Shown in pieces: positions 8,735-17,211 of a stretch of 64,000 nt of DNA; the first letter of the stretch is position 1; the number at the start of each line of letters is the position of its first letter. Source of the stretch: Sandaracinus sp. (GTDB taxonomy: Bacteria > Myxococcota_A > Polyangia > Polyangiales > Houyiibacteriaceae); contig JACKEH010000006.1 in assembly GCA_020633125.1 (NCBI GenBank), positions 1-64,000 of the forward strand, read 5' to 3'. Made by a program: the position numbers and the translations under genes. The notes under the pieces are model-generated. The model saw only the letters and a list, made by a program, of their open reading frames with translations, was not told where the DNA came from and did not search any database.

Positions 8735-10373
8735 GTGGCGGCGTCGTCGGACGCGCGCGATCGGTCGGCTCGAGGATCGTGAACTCGACGCGGCGGTTCA
8801 GCGCCCGGCCCTCGGGGCTGTCGTTCGGCGCCACCGGGTTCGCCTCGCCGTACCCCACGTATTCGAGTCGCTCGCGAGGCACGCCACGACCCGAGAGGTA
8901 CTCGACGACCGCACGGGCGCGCCGGTAGCTCAGGTCGAGGTTGTATTGGTCGATGCCCTCGGAGTCCGAGTAGCCCTCGACGCGAATCTTTCGTCCAGCC
9001 GGGATGTCCGCGATCACCGCCGCGACCTGATCGAGCAGAGGCAGCGACACCGAGCGAATCGTGTCGGTGTCGAAGTCGAAGTAGATGCGCTCGCTGATGA
9101 GGATGCGCGTGTCGGTGACCGTCACCACCGCGGCTTGCGGGCCGGGCTCCGGACAACCGTCCTCGTCTTGGAATTGGTCGCGATCCTCGGGCTCCATCGG
9201 ACATCGGTCGACGCCATCCGGGATGCCGTCTTCGTCGTTGTCGAGGTCCGGACAACCGTCGTCGTCCTGGAAGCCGTCGACGTCTTCCGACTGCCGCGGA
9301 CACGTGTCCTGGGGGTCGAGGATGCCGTCCGCGTCGTCGTCCACGTCGGGGCACCCGTCAGCGTCGAGGAATCCGTCGACGTCTTCGGCGTCGTTCGGAC
9401 ACTCGTCCACGGTGTCCTCGAGGCCGTCCGCGTCGTTGTCCGGGTCGGCGCAGAAGTCGCCGTCCTCGTAGCCGTCGTAGTCCTCCGGGCCGGCCGCGCA
9501 GGGCTCACGCTCGCTGGCGTAGCGAAGGATCACGAACGCGCGCAGCCGCGGTGAGCCCCAGCCGGACGAGAGCGCCGTGCCGCCGCCGACGTCGACCGTC
9601 AACCCGCGCGCGAGCTGGACGCGCGCTCCGAGGTCGGCTTCGGCGGGGATTTCGTCGGTGCCGAAGCTGCGCCCCGCCAAGCCGAAGCGCGCCTGCGCCT
9701 CCGCGATGATCGCGACCTTCTCGTGGACCTGTAGCGCGCCGCCGAGCCCGGTGAAGAGCTCGTCGTCCCACTCGAAGGCGCCGACCACGACGCGTCGGCG
9801 GAAGCGCCAACCGACGTCGGCGCTCAGCGTGAAGATGCCCGACTTCCAGCCCAGGACGAGCGAGGGCTGCATCGTCCAATAGTCGGTGCCGAGAAACTGC
9901 GAGCCGTCGCCGGTCGGCAGCGAGAAGATCGCGCGCGCCGCGAGGGCCAGGTCGCCACGGAGGATCGGCACCTTGGCCTGAAGCCGCAGGTCGCCGGGGC
10001 GCGCCGTGGTCTGATGCTGCAGGTCCGCCGCGAAGGGATCGTTCGTCGTCGACGCGATCACCACCGGCATCGCGAGCCCGAGCTCGATCCACTCGAAGAG
10101 GCCGACGCTGGCCAAGAGCTCGGCGTCGAACCGCCAGGGGACGATGTCTTCGTCGTCTTCGGCGCGACGGAACGTGCCCGTCCCGAGGTTGGCGGCGAGG
10201 CCGACCGAGAAGGTGCCGTGGCGCGGCACCGTGGGCCGGTCGAGGGTGAACGTGGCACCCGGACCCACCGTCGGGTGGAAGAGCTGCGTGTCGAATTGGT
10301 CGCTGACGTCCTGCGCACGCGCCGACGGGGAGAGCAGGAACAAGCAAGCGAGGGCCGCGACCAATCGGCGCAC
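8724..10373 (-). CDS. OmpA-family outer-membrane protein with thrombospondin type-3 repeats
   Basis: 549 residues. Signal peptide (RRLVAALACLFLL...ARAQ), then a roughly 260-residue beta-barrel-like region rich in aromatic alternation, then four Asp-rich calcium-binding type-3 repeats (about 291-408, repeating DxDxDGxxD and CPxxxED), and a C-terminal OmpA peptidoglycan-binding domain (about 430-540) with FDFDTDTIR, VEGYSDSEG and LSYRRARAVVEYL. It should span the outer membrane and tether it to peptidoglycan; this architecture is common in myxobacteria. The start is GTG at 10373, six bases after a TAGGCT hexamer (10380-10385), so it is probably leaderless. The stop lies inside a tandem repeat array. 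Confidence 0.92.
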   Translation of the reverse strand: MRRLVAALACLFLLSPSARAQDVSDQFDTQLFHPTVGPGATFTLDRPTVPRHGTFSVGLAANLGTGTFRRAEDDEDIVPWRFDAELLASVGLFEWIELGLAMPVVIASTTNDPFAADLQHQTTARPGDLRLQAKVPILRGDLALAARAIFSLPTGDGSQFLGTDYWTMQPSLVLGWKSGIFTLSADVGWRFRRRVVVGAFEWDDELFTGLGGALQVHEKVAIIAEAQARFGLAGRSFGTDEIPAEADLGARVQLARGLTVDVGGGTALSSGWGSPRLRAFVILRYASEREPCAAGPEDYDGYEDGDFCADPDNDADGLEDTVDECPNDAEDVDGFLDADGCPDVDDDADGILDPQDTCPRQSEDVDGFQDDDGCPDLDNDEDGIPDGVDRCPMEPEDRDQFQDEDGCPEPGPQAAVVTVTDTRILISERIYFDFDTDTIRSVSLPLLDQVAAVIADIPAGRKIRVEGYSDSEGIDQYNLDLSYRRARAVVEYLSGRGVPRERLEYVGYGEANPVAPNDSPEGRALNRRVEFTILEPTDRARPTTPPRRR

Positions 10374-10379
10374 GGGGCG

Positions 10380-10385
10380 AGCCTA
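10380..10385 (-). promoter_or_regulatory. -10-like hexamer TAGGCT for the OmpA-family gene
   Basis: TAGGCT on the minus strand sits six bases before the GTG start, too close for an untranslated leader with a ribosome site. It supports both the GTG start and a leaderless transcript. No convincing -35 was seen. Confidence 0.45.
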
Positions 10386-10530
10386 TCAGCCCCCGCAAAT
10401 GCCGCGCGAGACTTTGTTTTCCTCCCACCCGAGGAGCTCGGCGCGCCCATGGCCGCGTGAGGTCTCTCGCCCTCCCGGCCGGGAATCATCGCCACCGCGA
10501 TGCCGTGCTCCGCGGGGCGGCTGGAATCGG

Positions 10531-10536
10531 TATACT
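10531..10536 (+). promoter_or_regulatory. -10 element TATACT for the DUF72 operon
   Basis: TATACT matches the consensus -10 at five of six positions and ends eight bases before the ATG at 10545, predicting transcription start at or next to the start codon. No purine-rich ribosome site fits between them. Confidence 0.5.
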
Positions 10537-10544
10537 CCGCCGCC

Positions 10545-11213
10545 ATGCTCTACGTCGCTTGCTCGGGCTTCCCGGTTCCGGTCAGCCGGTACTGGTCCCT
10601 TTTCCCGGCGGTGGAGATCTCCGACACCGAGCTCGGAATCCCGGGATCGGGCACCGTGCGTCGCTGGCTGCGCGAGTCTCCCGAGGGCTACGCGTTCACC
10701 GCGCTCGCGCCGCAAGAGATCGGCGTCTCCGGGTTCGCGAAGACCAAGGAGAACAAAGCCGTCCTCGAAGCGTTCGCGGAATTCGCCGAGACGCTCGGCG
10801 CTCGCGCGGTCGTCTTTCAGGCCCCCGAAGAGTTCAAGCCGACCAAGGCGTCGAAGACCGCGCTCAAGGCCTTCGTCTCCTGGCTCCCCGGAAAGCTCGG
10901 CAGCGCGGGCGGTCCGCGTGTGGTGCTCGATCTGCCCTCGTGGAAGCCCGCCGAGGTGGTCGCCGCGGGCGGCAAGAAGATCGTCGCCGCGTACGACCCA
11001 CTTCAGGACGAGCCGCCGAAGGACAAGGACTTCGCCTACCTGCGTTTGCCCGGGCCGGCCGGTCACCGCTCGCGTTACGACGAGGACGCGGTCGAGAAGA
11101 TCATCGCGGTCGCCGACCGCGTGAAGGGCGAGGTCGAAGAGGCCTTCGTCGTCTTCCGCAACATCGACATGTTGGCCAACGGCACCGCCGTGCACGCGAA
11201 GGTGAGCGCATGA
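10545..11213 (+). CDS. DUF72-family protein
   Basis: 222 residues. The N-terminal VACSGF segment, the PLQDEPPKDKDFAYLRLPG region and the terminal FVVFRNIDMLANG match the DUF72 family (TIM-barrel-like, YecE type; usual length 220-280), whose biochemical role is not established. The ATG at 10545 was preferred to an upstream ATG at 10500 because it starts the conserved region and follows TATACT by eight bases. It is the first gene of a three-gene operon: its stop overlaps the next ATG (ATGA at 11210-11213). Confidence 0.88.
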   Translation: MLYVACSGFPVPVSRYWSLFPAVEISDTELGIPGSGTVRRWLRESPEGYAFTALAPQEIGVSGFAKTKENKAVLEAFAEFAETLGARAVVFQAPEEFKPTKASKTALKAFVSWLPGKLGSAGGPRVVLDLPSWKPAEVVAAGGKKIVAAYDPLQDEPPKDKDFAYLRLPGPAGHRSRYDEDAVEKIIAVADRVKGEVEEAFVVFRNIDMLANGTAVHAKVSA

Positions 11214-11899
11214 GCGCGCAGAAACATCTCCAGGCGGTCCTCGACGCCGAGCGCGCGTTGCGCGAGGCCGAAGCGGCGTTGCTCGACGAGCCCGAGAAGG
11301 CCGTCGTCGACGCGCTCGAGTCCGCGGTGAAAGAAGCGAAGTCGATCGAGGACCTCGACGAGGCCACGTTGCGGCTCGAGCGTCTCGCGGACCTCTGCGC
11401 TCAAGTGCCCGGTCCGCGCATGGCGGACGCGCTCATCGCCATCCTCGATCACGACGAGCCGCGCGTTCGCGTCTCCGCGGGCGAGGCGTTGCTCGACGTC
11501 GCCTACGACTACTACGCCGAGGTCGCGCGCGCGATCGACCGCACCCTCGACGACGGTCGCGCGGTACGTGCGTTGGCAGAGCTCCCGTTCCTACTGGCCG
11601 AGGTCGGCGAGCCGAGCGCGACCCCGCTCCTGCGTCGTTTCCTCGCGCACCCGGACGCCACGGTGGTCGCGGCCGCGATCGAAGCGGCGGTCGAGCTCGG
11701 CGATCCGGAGTTGGCGAGCGCGCTCGAATCGCTCGCCGGCGACGAGCGCGAGGTGGCCGAAGAAGACTTCGAAGAAGAGACCGCCGCCACGCTCGGGGAT
11801 CTCGCGACCGACGCGCTCGAAGCGCTTCGCGGTCGCCCCGAGCCGGACGGGCGTTTCGACCAAGGCCTCGGACGCGCGCCGAAGGGACGCGGGCGATGA
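11210..11899 (+). CDS. HEAT-repeat-like protein
   Basis: 229 residues, acidic, almost entirely helical. Residues 60-200 contain HEAT-like units such as ALIAILDHDEPRVRVSAGEAL and PLLRRFLAHPDATVVAAAIEAAVEL, each pairing two helices, ending in a Glu-rich segment. Such proteins act as binding scaffolds; no enzymatic motif is visible. Start and stop overlap both neighbours as ATGA, so it is translationally coupled between the DUF72 protein and the methyltransferase; a shared process is likely but cannot be named. Confidence 0.82.
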   Translation: MSAQKHLQAVLDAERALREAEAALLDEPEKAVVDALESAVKEAKSIEDLDEATLRLERLADLCAQVPGPRMADALIAILDHDEPRVRVSAGEALLDVAYDYYAEVARAIDRTLDDGRAVRALAELPFLLAEVGEPSATPLLRRFLAHPDATVVAAAIEAAVELGDPELASALESLAGDEREVAEEDFEEETAATLGDLATDALEALRGRPEPDGRFDQGLGRAPKGRGR

Positions 11900-12723
11900 G
11901 CGAAGGGCGTCCTGTCCGCAAGCGCCGAAGCTCGGAGCAGGACGCTCGTCTCGTCGACGCCGTCGTCGTCCCTCGCTACGCGGCGCATTTCGCGCGCCTT
12001 CTCCTCGCCAGCGTACCGAGCGACGCACGCAACGTGCTCGACGTCGGGTGCGGCACCGGACACCTCTCGTTCCACGTGCTCTCGCGCCTCGGAAGCGGCG
12101 GGCGTGTGATCGCGGTCGACCGTGACGAGGGCTTGGTCGATCTCGCGCGCCGTCGCGGTTGGGAAGAGATCGGCCGACGCCTCTTCTTCAAGGTCGAGGA
12201 CGCCGAGTCGCTCTCGTTCGGCGAAGGGGTCTTCGACGCCGTCGTCAGCAACCTGCTCTACCCGGAGCTTCCGGATCCGGCGCGTATGCTCGCCGAAGTT
12301 CGGCGCGTCTTGGTGCCGGGCGGGCCACTGCTCTTGACCACGCCCTTGCGCGGCACCTTCGTCGAAGCGCTCGACATGTTGCGAGAGGGCGCGGTGGCCG
12401 AGGACGACGCGGCCTTGGCCGCCCGCGTGGAGGCCGACGCGGCGCGCGAGCCCACGCCCGAAACCTTGGCCGACACGCTTCGCCAAGCCGGTTTCGCCAA
12501 GGTCGAGGTGCGCCAAGAGACCTTCCGGCTCTCGTATCGAAGCGCCGCGGAGCTCTTCGCCGATCGTCTCGTCCGTCTCGTCGGCACGCCGCGCTGGCGG
12601 GAAGCGGCTGGCGAGACCGACGCCGACCGCCGTCTCGCGGGCATGCAACGCGCGCTCGACGTCTACCACGGGGGCGGGCCGCTCTCGTTGACCGTGCACG
12701 CGGGCTGCGTCGTCGCTCGTTGA
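11896..12723 (+). CDS. Class I SAM-dependent methyltransferase
   Basis: 275 residues. A 45-residue basic N-terminus precedes motif I LDVGCGTGHLS (about 50-60), the acidic strand end VIAVDRDEG (motif II), an EDAESLSF segment and a VVSNLLYPELPD motif IV, as in class I methyltransferases of the methyltransf_11 type. Substrate not deducible; the C-terminal half carries no known specificity domain. It is the last gene of the DUF72 operon, starting within the preceding stop (ATGA). Confidence 0.9.
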   Translation: MSEGRPVRKRRSSEQDARLVDAVVVPRYAAHFARLLLASVPSDARNVLDVGCGTGHLSFHVLSRLGSGGRVIAVDRDEGLVDLARRRGWEEIGRRLFFKVEDAESLSFGEGVFDAVVSNLLYPELPDPARMLAEVRRVLVPGGPLLLTTPLRGTFVEALDMLREGAVAEDDAALAARVEADAAREPTPETLADTLRQAGFAKVEVRQETFRLSYRSAAELFADRLVRLVGTPRWREAAGETDADRRLAGMQRALDVYHGGGPLSLTVHAGCVVAR

Positions 12724-12903
12724 CGGCTTCGTTCGCGCACAGGCCGCGTCTCGCCGCTTCGCTCCAGCGTCGCTTCGTTCGAGTGGCCGTTGGCACGGAT
12801 GGCTCGCGTGCGCGTGGCCGCTTCGTTCCAGCGGTTCGAACGGAGGGCACGGCGGGCCGCTTCGTTCGAGCGCCCCGTGGTTCGGGCAACGGCTTCGTCG
12901 GAC
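12724..12903. repeat. Degenerate GCTTCGTTC-type repeats between convergent genes
   Basis: The 184-base gap between the methyltransferase and the first VWA lipoprotein contains about six imperfect copies of a (G)CCGCTTCGTTC motif, some followed by CAGCG or GAGCG, plus two GGCACGG motifs. No clean hairpin with a T-run was seen, although CGTTC and GAACG arms could pair locally. Confidence 0.6.
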
Positions 12904-12907
12904 GCCG

Positions 12908-14227
12908 TCAGTCCACGGTCTCTTCGCAGCCGCGACCGTCGATCGAGGGGATGACGACCTTCACGTTCGTCTCACGCAAGCGCGTCACGAGGTCGCCGCG
13001 CAAGACCACCGTGAGGTAGTACTCCTGCGGCTCGGGCCCGCGCTCGATTCGCTCGTTCGCGAGGAACACCCGGAAGCCCACGTCGGTCCCGGGCCGAACG
13101 CGCGCGTAGCGATCGCCAAGGTCCTGCGCGCCGTCGGCAGGCCGCGCACCGGTCGTCTGAATGCTTCGAACGAGCTCGCCCGCGTCGATCGCGTCGCCCG
13201 GCCAATCCTCCACGACGGCGTCGATGTCGATCGGCACCTCGACGACCAACGTCCGTACGAGATCGACCACGCCGCGTCCGAGGCGCTCGCCGTTCATGCC
13301 GATGTCGACCACCAGCGGTGTCTCCACCCCCGCCTCGTCGACGGTCACCGCACCGGTGTCCCGTGCGATCTGCTCGAGGTGCCGCAACGCCGTCGACCCG
13401 CGGAAGTCGCCGCCGCTGTACAAACCGAGCACCTTCGCGCCGATGCCGTTCAGCGCCTCCACCGCTTGCGGATACGACGCCGGCTGCACGCCGAGCAACG
13501 TGCGCTCGTAGGGGGCGTAGTCGCCCGGTCCGTTGTGGAACTCCGCGTCGGTGAAGAGCAGCACGATGCGCGCTCCGTCGCCGCGAAAGCAGGGGTAGCC
13601 GACCGTGCCGGCGGGGCAGGAGGCGGGGTTCACGAAGCCTCGAATGCCCCGACCGGTCGCGACCTGGAAGAGCGCTTCGACCTGGGACTCGGGCACGTCG
13701 TTGCCACTTCGGTTCGCCAGGTCCGCGACGCCCGCTTGTGCGACGCGCACGTCCGCGGTGCTGCGCGTGATCATGCGGAAGGGCACGTCCCGCTCCGGAT
13801 CGCCGTAGGGCGACGCGGGGAAATCCGCGAGCTCCGCGACCGCCAGATGCACGTCGGGAATCTCGGCCGCCAACGCGGGGGCGATGACCTCGCTCAGCGA
13901 ACGGCGAATCTGCTCGATCTCCTCGACCATGCTCCCCGTCACGTCGACGAGGAAGAGCACGTCGGCGCTCGCGATGCGGGCCACGAAGCGAGCGTCGACG
14001 AACTCGGGCGGCTCACGGGGGGGAAGCTCGACGCACACGTCCACCGGAGGCGGCGGGACGTCGGCGTCGAAGACGGGCGGCGGACCTCCGTCAGGAATCG
14101 AAGCGTCCTCCCGTGGCTCGGGCACCTTGAGCCCGCTCTTCGAGCCACACCCCGCGAGCACGGCGAGCACGGTCACGAGCGTGGCGAATCGGAGCGAGCG
14201 AATCGGAGCGGTCGGGAAATCCGTCAC
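12908..14227 (-). CDS. VWA-domain lipoprotein, copy 1 of tandem triplet
   Basis: 439 residues. Signal peptide with lipobox ending at Cys27 (LAGC) followed by GSKSGL, a Pro/Asp-rich linker, then a von Willebrand A domain with metal-site motif DVTGS (D95, T97, S99) and a later FTDAEF strand. Cysteine-bearing segments CPAG...PCFRGDGA and the closing GCEE match its two upstream paralogues. Likely a surface or periplasmic adhesion/sensing lipoprotein; function unknown. The GTG at 14227 is chosen because GAGG lies five bases before it. It is 253 bases beyond copy 2; that gap shows only a short GGGCTC/GAGCCC stem and no gene. Confidence 0.88.
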   Translation of the reverse strand: MTDFPTAPIRSLRFATLVTVLAVLAGCGSKSGLKVPEPREDASIPDGGPPPVFDADVPPPPVDVCVELPPREPPEFVDARFVARIASADVLFLVDVTGSMVEEIEQIRRSLSEVIAPALAAEIPDVHLAVAELADFPASPYGDPERDVPFRMITRSTADVRVAQAGVADLANRSGNDVPESQVEALFQVATGRGIRGFVNPASCPAGTVGYPCFRGDGARIVLLFTDAEFHNGPGDYAPYERTLLGVQPASYPQAVEALNGIGAKVLGLYSGGDFRGSTALRHLEQIARDTGAVTVDEAGVETPLVVDIGMNGERLGRGVVDLVRTLVVEVPIDIDAVVEDWPGDAIDAGELVRSIQTTGARPADGAQDLGDRYARVRPGTDVGFRVFLANERIERGPEPQEYYLTVVLRGDLVTRLRETNVKVVIPSIDGRGCEETVD

Positions 14228-14480
14228 GGGAACCTCGAGGGGCGCGTTCGCAGAAGCACGTCGGGCCGGCGCTTACGCAAAGCACGTACCCGTGCCGAAT
14301 CGTGCCTCATCGAGGGCCGGTCGAGCGAGCGACCCCGTTCTCGGGCTCACGGGGAGCGAGCCCTGGGAGCAGTCGTGGCTCGAGGGCCCGATTTCCGTCA
14401 CGGGGTGTGAACGACTCCGATTTCGTTTCGATCCGAGCCGCGTGGGAGGACGGAGCCGGAGCGTGTGATTCCCGCTCCCT

Positions 14481-15743
14481 TCACGGGAGCACGACGTCGT
14501 CGCACCCGCCGCCCGACCCGGGAATCACGAAGACCACGTCTTCCCGGCCGAGCCTCGCGCGCTCGAAGGCACGAAAGGAGACGCGCGCCGGGATGACCAA
14601 GGTCTCGGTGGTGTCCGGGAACGCGCTCGGATCGAGCTCGATGGCGAATCGAACCTGCGTGCCGGGGAGGGTGCCGAAGAAGGTGGCGCCCGAGATCTCT
14701 CGAACTCCGTCGGCCGGGGTCGCCGATCGCGCGATCACGCGCCGGACCAGCAACGTCGCGTCGAAACGATCGCCCGGCACGTCCTCGACGATGGCGTCGA
14801 CGTCCAGCGGGGTGCCGGCCGCCAACCGTTGAATCGCGTCGACCACCCCACGACCCACGCCTTCGCCGCTGCCCCCGATGTCGAAGGCGAGGGGCCCGCT
14901 CCCATCGACCGCCCCGGTGTCGCGTGCGAGCTGCCGAAGGTGGTTCATGGGCGACATCGCGAAGCTGTCGCGGGCCCCGAGCCCGATCGTGAGCGCGTCG
15001 ATGCTGCGAAGCGCGGCAAGCGCTTCGTCGTAGGTGTGGGGCGTGGCCGGCCGCGTGAAGCGGTAGCGCGATTCGGGGCGCACGCCGGGGGGGCCGTTGT
15101 TCATGGGCGCGTCGGTGATGACGAGCACGATGGGAAGCGCCTCCCGTCGGAAACACGCGGCGCCGCTGCCGCCTGTCGCGCAACCCGCGGAGGGAGGGAT
15201 CCAAGGGCCGAGCCCTTCGCCCGTGACGATCTGATACAGGCCTTCGACCTGCGCTTCGGGTTCGTCGAAGTTGCCCCAGCTCGGCGGGTCTTCGAGCGAC
15301 GACTCGACCACCAAGGTGTCCGTCGTGATCGGCGAGCGCATCTCGTAGGGCAACACGGAGCTCGGGCCGTGGGGATCGACCGGGAACTCGCCGACGAACG
15401 CCACCCCGAACGCGGCGTCCGGAATGATCGCGCGCACCCCGGGCACCACCACGTCGCGAAGCCGGCGGCGCACGTTGTCGATCTCGTCGATCATGCTCGC
15501 GGTCGCGTCGATCACGAACATCACGTCGACCACCGCGAGCCGCACGGGCAGCTCGAAGTCGACCTCGACGAGGCCCGCGTCGCGCGGCACTTCGATGCAC
15601 GGAATGCCCGCGTCGGTTCCCGCGTCGAGGCCACCGTCGACGCCGGCGTCCAGCTCGGCGTCGGGCGTGTACAGCCCCGTCTTGGCTCCGCAGCCGACGC
15701 CGAGCACGCCGAAGGCGAGCCACAGCGCACGTGTCCATGTCAT
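14481..15743 (-). CDS. VWA-domain lipoprotein, copy 2 of tandem triplet
   Basis: 420 residues. Lipobox GVGC (Cys18) followed by GAKTGLYTPD, identical in copy 3, then an Asp/Gly-rich linker and a VWA domain with MIDAS-type DATAS (D79, T81, S83). The C-terminal half contains CATGGSGAACFRREALPIVLVITDA and ends GGCDDVVLP. The start is the ATG at 15743, which overlaps the stop of copy 3 (ATGA at 15740-15743); the same frame stays open upstream to 17243 but only as antisense-like arginine-rich sequence. Presumably anchored in a membrane and exported; ligand unknown. Confidence 0.88.
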   Translation of the reverse strand: MTWTRALWLAFGVLGVGCGAKTGLYTPDAELDAGVDGGLDAGTDAGIPCIEVPRDAGLVEVDFELPVRLAVVDVMFVIDATASMIDEIDNVRRRLRDVVVPGVRAIIPDAAFGVAFVGEFPVDPHGPSSVLPYEMRSPITTDTLVVESSLEDPPSWGNFDEPEAQVEGLYQIVTGEGLGPWIPPSAGCATGGSGAACFRREALPIVLVITDAPMNNGPPGVRPESRYRFTRPATPHTYDEALAALRSIDALTIGLGARDSFAMSPMNHLRQLARDTGAVDGSGPLAFDIGGSGEGVGRGVVDAIQRLAAGTPLDVDAIVEDVPGDRFDATLLVRRVIARSATPADGVREISGATFFGTLPGTQVRFAIELDPSAFPDTTETLVIPARVSFRAFERARLGREDVVFVIPGSGGGCDDVVLP

Positions 15744-16996
15744 GGGTCGAGCTCTTCGCACGCGCTGCCGTCGGCGCCAGGGATGACGAGGTCGATGAAG
15801 GTGCGGCCGATGCGACGTCGCTCGTCGCCGCGGAAGACGACTTCGAGCCGAACCCGTCGCGGTCGTGGGCCCGGCACCACGGCGTCGTTTCGAATCGTCA
15901 CCACCCAATAGAGCCGCGTGCCAGCTCGCGCGGCGACGAAGGTCGAGCCGTCGATGCGCTCGATCCCGTCCATCGGCTCGGCGCGTGAGGGAAGGAAGGA
16001 CTCGACCAAATCGAGCGCGTCGATGCCGTCGGTCGGATCGCCGTCGAAGATGACCGCGTCCACGTCCTGAACGAAGTTGCTCGCGAGCGTGCGAATCGCG
16101 TCGACCACGCTGGTGTCGAGGCGCTCGGCCGCGGCTCCGACGTTGTAGTAGAGCGGCCGGCCGTCCGGGGTGAGCGCGCCGGTGTCGGTCGAGAGCTGCT
16201 GGACGTGGCGGCGTGCGCCCCCCGTGGAGTCGAAGCCGATGACACGAAGGCCCACCCCGTTGGCGACCTCGACCATCTCGGCGTACGTGGCCGGCGCCGG
16301 GCGCACGTCCGACCCGTAGGGGTTCGCGTTGCGTGGGCCGTTGTGAAAGTCGTTGTCGGTGAAGAGCAGCGCGACCGGCAGCGCGTCTCGGCGGAAACAC
16401 GCCGAACCGAAGCCTCCGCCCGGACAACCCGCGGACACCGGCACGTAGGAGCCGCGCCCCGCTCCCGTGACGAGCTGGTAGATCGCCTCGACTTGCGACT
16501 CCGGGAGGTCCCGACCGTCGCCGAGCCGGATGCCGTTCACGGCGGCCTGCACGAGCGAGATGTCGGAGGTGGCGGTCGTCCAGAGCTCGTAGGGCCGATC
16601 GGTCGCGGCCCCGTATTCGGGCACGGGGAAGTCCTCGAAGCTCGCGACCGCGAGCCGCGAATCGGGGATCGCGTCGCGAATCGCCGGGGCGATCACGTCG
16701 CGAAGTCGCTCGCGAATCCGCGTCAGCTCGTCTTCCATCGACGCGGTCGTGTCGATCACGAACGCGATGTCCGCGGCGCCGACCTCGGCTTCGACCGCGA
16801 TGTCGACCTCGACCGGACCGCCGTCGAAGGGGATCACGAGGCAATCGACCGCGGCGTCGCTGATGGGCGCATCGACGCCGGCGTCGAGCGGGGCGTTCTC
16901 GCCTCCGTCGGGCGTGTAGAGGCCGGTCTTGGCGCCGCAACCCACCGTCGTCGCGAGCACGACGAAAGCTAGGAGCACACGCGAATGCGACCTCAT
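15740..16996 (-). CDS. VWA-domain lipoprotein, copy 3 of tandem triplet (first transcribed)
   Basis: 418 residues. Signal peptide with lipobox TVGC (Cys20), then GAKTGLYTPD, an Asp-rich linker and a VWA domain with DTTAS (D82, T84, S86). The ACFRRDALPVALLFTDNDFHNGP stretch mirrors copies 1 and 2. The ATG at 16996 begins the signal peptide, and TACGAT (17003-17008) lies six bases upstream, consistent with a leaderless transcript; a longer reading to 17170 lacks a signal peptide. Its stop overlaps copy 2, so at least these two are co-translated. The 215 bases upstream to 17211 form a divergent promoter region with no gene. Confidence 0.88.
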   Translation of the reverse strand: MRSHSRVLLAFVVLATTVGCGAKTGLYTPDGGENAPLDAGVDAPISDAAVDCLVIPFDGGPVEVDIAVEAEVGAADIAFVIDTTASMEDELTRIRERLRDVIAPAIRDAIPDSRLAVASFEDFPVPEYGAATDRPYELWTTATSDISLVQAAVNGIRLGDGRDLPESQVEAIYQLVTGAGRGSYVPVSAGCPGGGFGSACFRRDALPVALLFTDNDFHNGPRNANPYGSDVRPAPATYAEMVEVANGVGLRVIGFDSTGGARRHVQQLSTDTGALTPDGRPLYYNVGAAAERLDTSVVDAIRTLASNFVQDVDAVIFDGDPTDGIDALDLVESFLPSRAEPMDGIERIDGSTFVAARAGTRLYWVVTIRNDAVVPGPRPRRVRLEVVFRGDERRRIGRTFIDLVIPGADGSACEELDP

Positions 16997-17211
16997 GCGC
17001 GGATCGTAGCGTCGCCCTTCGGCAGCGTCGAGAGTGGGGGCCGAATCGGCACCCCAACACGAGCGAAACACACGCGGGAACCGAGAAATCGAGGCGAAAC
17101 GTGGCCTCGCGGAGCGTGAAACGACCACTTCTCGCAGACCGGGGACTCGGGAAACACCGCCGCGCAGCACTGAGCGTGGGCGTGGACGGAAGACACGCGT
17201 AAGCTCGCCCC

